This document shows positions 1 through 4,836 of a stretch of DNA of 5,250 bases, in pieces. A program made the position numbers and the translations under genes. Source of the DNA: Chitinophaga pinensis (lineage in GTDB: Bacteria > Bacteroidota > Bacteroidia > UKL13-3); assembly GCA_945876985.1 (NCBI GenBank), contig CAMCQX010000141.1, positions 1 to 5,250 of the forward strand, given 5' to 3'. The notes under the pieces are model-generated. The model saw only the letters and a program-made list of their open reading frames with translations, did no database searches and was not told the origin of the DNA. Numbering within the stretch: position 1 is the first letter of the stretch; every line of letters begins with the position of its first letter.

Positions 1-925
1 CTGTTTCGGTAGAAACTAAATTAGCATTTCTCGCTAAAGCATCAATGGCTTTTGTTTTTACACCTCCCCCACTTAATATTGGGTTCAGAACCACATTTGC
101 AGCATCAATGTATTCATTTAAATCAGGCACAAATCCGCAATAAATAATAGTTGGATTAGCCTTTATTTTTTGTTCAATAGTAAATGGTAAATTTTTACCA
201 CAAACTAATATTTTATAAAAAAAATCTGGATGATTTTGTAATGCGGGTTGTAATTTATTGATCAGATACAAAACCGCATCATTATTGGGTTTGTAGCCCA
301 TGGTTCCATAAAACAAAATGATGTGATCGTTTTCGTTTATTTCATGTCTTAATTTAATTTCAGATGCAGCATTTTCGTTTTTCACTGGCATTGATTTTAT
401 ATCAACTCCATAAGGAATTACTTGTGTTTGATGAGCGTTTAATTTAAAAACTTCAATTGCTTTTTGTCTGTCTTCTTCCGTTAAAAAAAACACTTGATTA
501 GCAGCTTTATAAGTTATTTTCTCATAATAATAAAGTAGTTTCCACCAAGTTTTACCAATACTTTTAAAACGCAAATGTTCAATATTATGCGCACGAACAA
601 CTATTTTTTTGTTGGTAAAAAATTTTAATAACAATAGTAACCAACCGTACCAAGTTTGTTCAAAGAAAACTAAATCAATTTGCTTCGTTTTGATCAATTT
701 CAGTATTTTGAAAAATACAAATATATTGATGTACCTAATTGCCTTAAAAGGTAAATTTGCTATCAATTCAAAATTTGGCTTTGTGAAATTTGTAGCATAA
801 GGCGCCACCGTATAAACAGTAACTTCATTGGTTTTAGCTAACTCATTATGTAATCCTAAAGTGCAAATTTCGCCTCCAGTGGTGGCAGGCAAAAACGGGT
901 AAGAAACAATTGTTAGCACTTTCAT
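1..925 (-). CDS. Glycosyltransferase family 4 (GT-B fold), partial, C-terminus beyond left edge
   Basis: The minus strand is open from an ATG at 925-923 to the window edge, giving 308 complete residues with no stop. The start MKVLTIVSYPFLPATTGGE has the first Rossmann strand and the glycine-rich loop (G17, G18) of GT-B enzymes. RAHNIEH (111-117) and IPYGVD (170-175) are the usual inter-domain landmarks of GT4 proteins. YGTMGYKPN (206-214) opens the nucleotide-sugar-binding C-terminal domain, and GGGVKTKAIDALA (286-298) is the donor-binding motif. In that motif the position usually held by glutamate is D295. Family members transfer a sugar from an activated donor to a growing glycan or lipid at the cytoplasmic face of the membrane; the sugar and acceptor cannot be read here. 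Perhaps 60-100 residues are missing at the C-terminus. The gene is divergent from hpt. The family call is firm; the role in envelope polysaccharide synthesis is inferred. Confidence 0.93.
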   Translation of the reverse strand, partial: MKVLTIVSYPFLPATTGGEICTLGLHNELAKTNEVTVYTVAPYATNFTKPNFELIANLPFKAIRYINIFVFFKILKLIKTKQIDLVFFEQTWYGWLLLLLKFFTNKKIVVRAHNIEHLRFKSIGKTWWKLLYYYEKITYKAANQVFFLTEEDRQKAIEVFKLNAHQTQVIPYGVDIKSMPVKNENAASEIKLRHEINENDHIILFYGTMGYKPNNDAVLYLINKLQPALQNHPDFFYKILVCGKNLPFTIEQKIKANPTIIYCGFVPDLNEYIDAANVVLNPILSGGGVKTKAIDALARNANLVSTET

Positions 926-931
926 ATTGGT

Positions 932-960
932 CAAAAATAGTAAAATTTATAGTAAACAAA
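932..960 (-). promoter_or_regulatory. Candidate Bacteroidota-type promoter for the glycosyltransferase gene
   Basis: On the minus strand TATTTTTG (939-932) fits the Bacteroidota -7 consensus TAnnTTTG. A TTTG (960-957) lies 17 bases upstream as a possible -33 element, slightly closer than the usual 19-21. The -7 box ends only six bases before the ATG at 925, so the transcript would be almost leaderless. In DNA this AT-rich the match could be chance. Confidence 0.3.
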
Positions 961-1026
961 CATCTTTTAATTAAGAATAGAGTCCATTATCATTGCAAAT
1001 ATTTTATTTCAAGCTTTTTATATATT

Positions 1027-1557
1027 ATGAACGTACAAGTAAAGGATTTACATTTTGAACCATTTATTAGCCATCATTCCATTCAAGCTCGTGTGGTGGA
1101 GTTAGCTAATAGACTTACAGTTGATTATCATGGTAAAAATCCCATATTCCTTTCTGTATTGAATGGCTCGTTTATGTTTACTTCCGATTTAATGAAATCA
1201 TTTTTAGCGCCTTGCGAAATTTCATTTATTAAATTAGCAAGCTATGAAGGAACTGAAAGTACTGGCGAAGTAACAACTTTAATTGGCTTAAATCATTCAA
1301 TTACCAATAGACCAGTAATAATCATAGAAGACATTGTAGATACTGGAACTACAGTAAAAAAAATATTAGAGTTGGTATGGCAACATCAGCCTGAAAGTGT
1401 AAAAATTATGACCTTGCTTTTTAAGCCAGAGGCCCTAAAAGAAAACATTGAAATTGATTATGTTGGTTTCGAAATTGAGAACAAATTTGTGGTGGGTTAT
1501 GGCTTGGATTACGATGGTTATGGTAGAAACTTGAATCAAATTTATGTAGTTGTTTAG
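1027..1557 (+). CDS. hpt: Hypoxanthine (guanine) phosphoribosyltransferase
   Basis: This purine-salvage enzyme of the cytoplasm converts hypoxanthine (and often guanine) plus PRPP to IMP (GMP) and pyrophosphate. The 176-residue product is the usual length for bacterial Hpt. VLNGSF (44-49) is the pyrophosphate-binding loop, and SYEGTESTG (72-80) is the flexible active-site loop. VIIIEDIVDTGTT (97-109) is the PRPP signature with the E101-D102 acidic pair. FVVGYGLDYDGYGRNLNQIY (154-173) is the C-terminal base- and metal-binding segment with D161. The frame is open upstream to an ATG at 910, but that start would overlap the divergent glycosyltransferase gene and add 39 residues unlike the family. 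The ATG at 1027 is therefore chosen. No Shine-Dalgarno sequence is visible, as expected in Bacteroidota. The gene appears monocistronic, with 217 bases before the next gene. The identity is firm; base preference is not readable. Confidence 0.95.
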   Translation: MNVQVKDLHFEPFISHHSIQARVVELANRLTVDYHGKNPIFLSVLNGSFMFTSDLMKSFLAPCEISFIKLASYEGTESTGEVTTLIGLNHSITNRPVIIIEDIVDTGTTVKKILELVWQHQPESVKIMTLLFKPEALKENIEIDYVGFEIENKFVVGYGLDYDGYGRNLNQIYVVV

Positions 1558-1564
1558 ATTATTG

Positions 1565-1595
1565 AAGTTGATTGGTTGATAAAGTTGATTGGTTG
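1565..1595 (+). repeat. Short tandem duplication downstream of hpt
   Basis: The 14-base unit AAGTTGATTGGTTG occurs at 1565-1578 and again at 1582-1595, a period of 17 bases with the linker ATA between copies. It begins eight bases after the hpt stop codon and is non-coding. It looks like a small slippage duplication; no function is evident. Confidence 0.7.
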
Positions 1596-1602
1596 TTTTA
1601 TA

Positions 1603-1646
1603 GGCGAGGCACAGCCTGTCACGCCAAAGCGGGAAAGCAATCTCCC
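1603..1646. repeat. GC-rich intergenic patch with nested inverted repeats (REP-like candidate)
   Basis: This 44-base stretch is far richer in G and C than its surroundings. AGGC (1607-1610) and GCCT (1614-1617) form a stem around ACA. Around that stem GGCG (1603-1606) can pair with CGCC (1622-1625), leaving GTCA bulged. A second weak stem pairs GGGA (1631-1634) with TCCC (1643-1646). The unusual composition, nested stems and intergenic position resemble dispersed palindromic repeats that recur between genes in Bacteroidota genomes. That resemblance is from memory and only one copy lies in this window. It could also slow transcription behind hpt, but no T-run follows, so it is not called a terminator. 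Confidence 0.45.
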
Positions 1647-1714
1647 TATGAATAAGTTTGAAAAGTTTTTAAATGAGTTTTATTTCCCAACACTAAATAA
1701 GCTATGCTTTTGAT

Positions 1715-1722
1715 TATCTTTG
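1715..1722 (+). promoter_or_regulatory. Candidate -7 promoter box for the RNA methyltransferase gene
   Basis: TATCTTTG matches the Bacteroidota -7 consensus TAnnTTTG exactly and lies 52 bases before the ATG at 1775. Transcription would begin near 1727 and give a leader of roughly 45-50 bases. No TTTG or TTG is found at the expected 19-21 base spacing upstream, so support rests on the -7 element alone. Confidence 0.4.
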
Positions 1723-1736
1723 GCGCTTTATAAAAT

Positions 1737-1756
1737 TGCAAATACTCATATTTGCA
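1737..1756. promoter_or_regulatory. Perfect 8-bp inverted repeat ahead of the methyltransferase gene
   Basis: TGCAAATA (1737-1744) and TATTTGCA (1749-1756) are exact reverse complements separated by CTCA. The element lies downstream of the candidate -7 box and ends 18 bases before the start codon. It could be an operator for a dimeric regulator or a small hairpin in the mRNA leader. Its right end overlaps GCATAGC (1754-1760), which is the reverse complement of GCTATGC at 1701-1707, so a second wider inverted repeat spans the candidate promoter. The sequence symmetry is certain; function is inference. Confidence 0.4.
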
Positions 1757-1774
1757 TAGCAAAACAATAATTTC

Positions 1775-2992
1775 ATGACACAAAAACTACATCGCCCTTT
1801 AGTAAATGAAGTGGTAAATAATTTAAACGTAATATTTAATCAAAAAAAATACGCTGATAAAGTAATAGAGCAAAGCTTACGCAATAACCACACTTGGGGC
1901 GCTCGCGATAGAGCGTTTATAGCAGAAAATACTTATGACATCGTTCGTTGGATTCGTTTGTACCAATATTGTTTAACGGGTCACCAAGACATGCGTCCTT
2001 TGAAACAACATCAAATGTTTGCCATTCTTGCCATTCATTTTATGATTAAAGGAGTGGAACTTCCTTATTGGCCAGAATTTGATGGAATTAACTATCAAAT
2101 AGTAATGCAACGCAGACATGAAGCCATGGAAATTCGTAAAATTAATCAGTCGATTCCTGATTGGTTAGACGAAATGGGAAAAGCAGAACTAGGCGACCAA
2201 TGGGAAACTGAAATTACTGCTTTGAACCAAATGGCACCTTTTATTATTAGGGTAAATACTTTAAAAAGCACCAAAAGAGAACTAATAAAAAACTTAGCCG
2301 ATTTAAAAGTAGAAGCCCAAGAAATTCCTGGTTACGATGACGCTTTATTGATCATTAATAAAACTAATTTATTCAGAACTGAACTTTTTAAAGAAGGCCA
2401 TTTTGAAGTGCAAGATGCTTCGAGCCAAATGGTGGCTCAGTTTTTACAAATAGATGGTAACAACATGCGTGTAATTGATGCTTGTGCAGGTGCCGGTGGC
2501 AAAACTTTACACATTGCAGCTTTGATGCAAAGCAAAGGAAAACTAATTAGCATGGATGTGGAGCAATGGAAATTAGATGAACTCAGAAAACGTGGACGAA
2601 GAGCGGGTGTAAGCAATGTAGAAGCTCGTTTAATAGAACCAAATACAGTTACCGAATTAACTGATTTTGCTGACCGTTTATTGATAGATGCACCATGTAG
2701 CGGATTAGGCGTTTTAAAACGTAACCCCGATGCTAAATGGAAATTGCAAGCTGACTTTATAGAAAATATAAAGAAAACACAATTTGAAATTTTGGATAAA
2801 TACCATGTAATGGTAAAAACTGGTGGGAAAATGTTATACGTAACTTGTAGCATCATGCCAAGCGAAAACCAACATCAAGTAGCCACATTTTTGGAAAAAC
2901 ACTCAAACTTCACATTGGAAAAAGAAGAAATTGTTTTACCATCATTTAGTGGTTACGATGGTTTCTATATGGCTTTGATGGTGAAGGGATAA
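1775..2992 (+). CDS. RsmB/NOP-family class I SAM-dependent RNA (cytosine-5) methyltransferase
   Basis: The 405-residue product belongs to the NOL1/NOP2/Sun (COG0144) family, which transfers a methyl group from S-adenosylmethionine to C5 of a cytosine in rRNA or, in some members, tRNA. Residues 5-125 look like the helical NusB-like RNA-binding domain of RsmB; RDRAFIAENTYDIVRW (44-59) is its typical core. QDASSQ (213-218) precedes the Rossmann domain. DACAGAGGKT (235-244) is the SAM-binding loop. DAPCSG (305-310) is motif IV with C308, and TCS (357-359) is motif VI with C358, expected to be the catalytic nucleophile; both cysteines are intact. GYDGFYMALM (393-402) is the usual end of the domain. 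There is no C-terminal PUA-like extension, so it resembles RsmB (16S C967) more than RsmF, but the target base cannot be fixed from sequence. No Shine-Dalgarno is present. A strong hairpin terminator follows. Confidence 0.92.
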   Translation: MTQKLHRPLVNEVVNNLNVIFNQKKYADKVIEQSLRNNHTWGARDRAFIAENTYDIVRWIRLYQYCLTGHQDMRPLKQHQMFAILAIHFMIKGVELPYWPEFDGINYQIVMQRRHEAMEIRKINQSIPDWLDEMGKAELGDQWETEITALNQMAPFIIRVNTLKSTKRELIKNLADLKVEAQEIPGYDDALLIINKTNLFRTELFKEGHFEVQDASSQMVAQFLQIDGNNMRVIDACAGAGGKTLHIAALMQSKGKLISMDVEQWKLDELRKRGRRAGVSNVEARLIEPNTVTELTDFADRLLIDAPCSGLGVLKRNPDAKWKLQADFIENIKKTQFEILDKYHVMVKTGGKMLYVTCSIMPSENQHQVATFLEKHSNFTLEKEEIVLPSFSGYDGFYMALMVKG

Positions 2993-3013
2993 GATTTGTA
3001 ATTGTTATAATAT

Positions 3014-3043
3014 AAAAAGGCTAACTGAAAAGTTAGCCTTTTT
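3014..3043. terminator. Bidirectional rho-independent terminator
   Basis: A perfect 13-bp stem (3014-3026 with 3031-3043) has the core GGCTAACT/AGTTAGCC and a GAAA tetraloop. On the plus strand the stem ends in six T (3039-3044), followed by ATTTTA. On the minus strand the matching A-run gives five T. It sits 21 bases after the methyltransferase stop and 30 bases after the stop of the convergent toxin gene, so it can end transcription from both sides. Confidence 0.92.
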
Positions 3044-3073
3044 TATTTTATATGGGTAGTTATTATAAATACG

Positions 3074-3379
3074 TTATACCAATTTTTTCAATAAAAATTG
3101 AGAATCCATTCTGTTGTCCCAAACTAATAAAATGTATATTTTTTCATCCATTAATTTATAAAAAACAGAGTTCCTACTTAATACGAATTCCCTAATTGGA
3201 TATAAACTAGTTGGTTTTCCTGTATATGGAAATTCCTCCAATATTTTGATAGATTTTTTTAAATGAACCAATAATTTTCTGCTGTAAATGCTATTTCCAT
3301 TTTGTAATTTATAAAATAATAACATTTCATTTAAACTAGCTAATCCTCTAGCTGTCCAAACTATTTGTTGTCTAGCCAT
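3074..3379 (-). CDS. RelE/ParE-superfamily toxin of a type II toxin-antitoxin system
   Basis: The 101-residue basic protein has the size and order of motifs of RelE/ParE toxins. VWTARGLASLNEMLLFY (7-23) is the N-terminal strand and first helix, followed by a second helix (34-50). FPYTGKP (50-56) is the typical P-x-x-G-K/R turn. IREFVLSRNSVFYKL (62-76) and KIYILLVWDNRMD (80-92) form the C-terminal sheet, with R63, Y74 and the D88-N-R90 turn seen in ParE-like members. RelE-type toxins cleave mRNA on the ribosome, whereas ParE-type toxins poison DNA gyrase; the sequence does not decide between them. The ATG at 3379 lies inside the antitoxin gene, 19 bases before its stop ends, which suggests translational coupling. 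The reading frame is complete with no visible disruption. Confidence 0.87.
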   Translation of the reverse strand: MARQQIVWTARGLASLNEMLLFYKLQNGNSIYSRKLLVHLKKSIKILEEFPYTGKPTSLYPIREFVLSRNSVFYKLMDEKIYILLVWDNRMDSQFLLKKLV

Positions 3380-3576
3380 TCTTCAGCATTTTTCATGGCC
3401 TCTTCGTGAGTCAACAAATTCCCGTCATCTATATCTTTTAAACTAAGCTCTAGTAGTATTTTTTGCTCAGGTAATAGTTGAGGAATTTGATGTGTAGGAA
3501 TATTTAAACCTTTTAAAAAAGCAAGCGCTTTTTTGCCTATATCATTGCTATCGTCTATTTCTACTTCGTAAATCAT
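3361..3576 (-). CDS. Small antitoxin paired with the RelE/ParE-like toxin
   Basis: The 71-residue acidic protein lies directly upstream of the toxin and overlaps it by 19 bases, the usual antitoxin-first order. MIYEVEID (1-8) is predicted as a strand, GKKALAFLKGLN (14-25) as a helix, and LLTHEEAMKNAEEWLDN (54-70) as a C-terminal helix. Similar short proteins with a terminal HEE-AMK/EW-like helix accompany RelE/ParE toxins in Bacteroidota and are thought to neutralise them by direct binding; that comparison is from memory. No Phd/YefM, ribbon-helix-helix or helix-turn-helix DNA-binding domain is recognisable, so autoregulation is uncertain. The frame is also open from a TTG at 3582, but the ATG at 3576 gives the cleaner start. 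The functional call depends largely on the neighbouring toxin. Confidence 0.78.
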   Translation of the reverse strand: MIYEVEIDDSNDIGKKALAFLKGLNIPTHQIPQLLPEQKILLELSLKDIDDGNLLTHEEAMKNAEEWLDNK

Positions 3577-3579
3577 ATT

Positions 3580-3587
3580 CAAATTTA
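3580..3587 (-). promoter_or_regulatory. Candidate -7 promoter box for the toxin-antitoxin pair
   Basis: Read on the minus strand, TAAATTTG (3587-3580) matches TAnnTTTG exactly and ends three bases before the antitoxin ATG at 3576. It lies in the 36-base gap between the hydrolase stop and the antitoxin start, so the pair could have its own, nearly leaderless transcript. No TTTG is found at -33 spacing. Read-through from the hydrolase gene is an equally good source of transcription. Confidence 0.28.
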
Positions 3588-3612
3588 AAGCATTTTTGAT
3601 AAAATAAAAAAT

Positions 3613-4686
3613 TTAAAACTCCCACCAAATACTATCTGGATAGTTTTCATTGATGGTAATTACTTGACCAATTAACGGTGTAGTTGTTTTAACATTTCGC
3701 TCTTTTGCATTGGTAGTAACTCGTTTTATAGGTTCGTTCCAAGGATGTAATGCCAATGTGAATTTACTCCAATGCACAGGCATCAAAACTTTAGTATTTA
3801 AATCAATGGCGGCTTGCACCACTTGCTCTGGCATTATGTGAATATAACCCCACATTTTGTTGTATTGCCCGCATTCTAATAAAGCCAAATCAAATGGACC
3901 ATACTTTTTACCTATTTCTTCAAAATGCGTATCAAATCCACTATCGCCTCCTAAGAATAGATTTTCAGTTGGCGTTTGTAAAATATATGAAGCCCATAAC
4001 GATTGATTTCTTTTAAACTTTCTTCCAGAAAAATGCCTTCCAGGAGTTGCAATTATTTTTATTTCAGGAGTAACAGCAATAGAATCCCACCAATCAAATT
4101 CAGTGATTTTTGAATCATCAATTCCCCATAAATTTAAGTGCGCCCCAACTCCAAGTGATGTATAAAAATGTTTGGTTTTACTTTTCAATTTTAAAATGGT
4201 TTTATAATCCAAATGATCATAGTGATCATGAGTTATAATTACAAAATCCAACTCCGGAAAATCTTCCACTCCATATTCATTACTTCCTTTAAAGTTTTTT
4301 CCAAAAAAACTCACAGGTGAGGCACTCCCACTAAAAACAGGATCAATTAAAATATTTAAACCATTTGTTTTTATAAAATAACTAGAATGGCCAAACCAAA
4401 CTATTTGTGATTTTGATGAATCTAATTGGAATAAATTAGTTTTTATAGAAGGAATATTTTGAGGGGGTTCCGTATTTTTAGGTTTATTCATAAATGATTT
4501 TAAAATATCAAAATACGAAGTACCTTCGGCTAAATCGGGGGTAAAATGTTGGTTTTGAAAAGCACCGTCTCTATAGTTTTTCGATTTTTTTATTTTTTCT
4601 AACCTATCACCAGTTGGCAATTTACCAAATTGATTTTGCTCTAAAAAAAATATAACTTCCTGAGGTGAGAGTAAATAAAATTGCAA
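3613..4686 (-). CDS. MBL-fold metal-dependent hydrolase, NAPE-PLD-like; N-terminus apparently frameshifted
   Basis: The uninterrupted frame gives 357 residues from a TTG at 4686. VWFGHSSYFIKTNG (96-109) and the following ILIDPVFSG (112-120) open the metallo-beta-lactamase fold. THDHYDH (152-158) is the HxHxDH zinc motif with H153, H155, D157 and H158. The remaining metal ligands are H218 (PGRHFSGR), D248 (GGDSG) and H305 (PVHWSKF). This ligand set and the segment YIHIMPEQVVQAA (281-293) match the family containing N-acyl-phosphatidylethanolamine phospholipase D, which cleaves phosphodiester bonds in lipids; the bacterial substrate is unknown. Relatives normally begin with a hydrophobic leader just before the QFGKLPxGxRL motif (19-29). 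Here that leader is encoded in another frame from the ATG at 4699 (separate entry). No in-frame ATG occurs before M66, so the TTG start is doubtful. The catalytic region is intact. If the frame is restored the protein would be 361 residues and membrane-anchored or exported. Confidence 0.88.
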   Translation of the reverse strand: MQFYLLSPQEVIFFLEQNQFGKLPTGDRLEKIKKSKNYRDGAFQNQHFTPDLAEGTSYFDILKSFMNKPKNTEPPQNIPSIKTNLFQLDSSKSQIVWFGHSSYFIKTNGLNILIDPVFSGSASPVSFFGKNFKGSNEYGVEDFPELDFVIITHDHYDHLDYKTILKLKSKTKHFYTSLGVGAHLNLWGIDDSKITEFDWWDSIAVTPEIKIIATPGRHFSGRKFKRNQSLWASYILQTPTENLFLGGDSGFDTHFEEIGKKYGPFDLALLECGQYNKMWGYIHIMPEQVVQAAIDLNTKVLMPVHWSKFTLALHPWNEPIKRVTTNAKERNVKTTTPLIGQVITINENYPDSIWWEF

Positions 4687-4699
4687 TAAAAATAATCAT
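4622..4699 (-). other. Out-of-frame N-terminal leader of the MBL hydrolase, ending after a T8 tract
   Basis: From the ATG at 4699-4697 a frame different from the main hydrolase frame encodes MIIFIAILFTLTSGSYIFF, a typical hydrophobic signal or anchor segment, and then stops at TAA (4624-4622). On the coding strand it runs into eight consecutive T (4650-4643). Removing one T joins this leader to the hydrolase frame as SYIFLEQNQFGKLP, exactly where relatives switch from membrane leader to mature protein. The leader is therefore the true 5' end of the gene. The interruption may be a sequencing or assembly error, a real mutation, or a site of slippage. Confidence 0.7.
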
Positions 4700-4808
4700 T
4701 TTTTTTATAAAAATTAGGGCGCAAAAAAATGAAAATAAATTGGCTTTACCGCTTTAAATATTTACAATAATGATAAAAGGCAAAAAAAATTAATAAAATT
4801 AAAACAAT

Positions 4809-4816
4809 CAAATTTA
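4809..4816 (-). promoter_or_regulatory. Weak candidate -7 box in the gap ahead of the hydrolase gene
   Basis: On the minus strand TAAATTTG (4816-4809) matches TAnnTTTG and would give the hydrolase gene a leader of about 100 bases from the ATG at 4699. The nearest upstream TTTG (4833-4830) is only 13 bases away, too close for a standard -33. The rest of the 4700-4836 gap is very AT-rich, with several A-runs and no convincing terminator hairpin for the upstream glycosyltransferase gene, so read-through from it is possible. Confidence 0.2.
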
Positions 4817-4836
4817 TTCTCGAAGGATTCAAACAT

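Noticed and set aside
483..490. A second T8 run on the coding strand, within the glycosyltransferase family 4 gene
   Set aside because: Here the run is in frame (VFFLTEED) and the protein continues normally on both sides, so there is no sign of a frameshift.
609..800. 63-codon plus-strand open frame
   Set aside because: It lies wholly antisense to the well-supported glycosyltransferase family 4 frame and its translation is low-complexity without any recognisable motif.
910..1026. 39-residue N-terminal extension of Hpt from the upstream ATG at 910
   Set aside because: It would overlap the divergent glycosyltransferase start and adds sequence not found in Hpt proteins. The ATG at 1027 gives the usual family length.
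2437..2856. 139-codon minus-strand open frame
   Set aside because: It is antisense to the SAM-binding and catalytic motifs of the RNA methyltransferase, which clearly set the true frame.
4700..4836. Search for a small RNA, terminator or extra gene in the gap between the hydrolase and the family 2 glycosyltransferase
   Set aside because: The gap is AT-rich with A-runs and only short imperfect repeats such as TAAAGCGGTAAAGC. No stable hairpin with a T-run and no credible open frame were seen.
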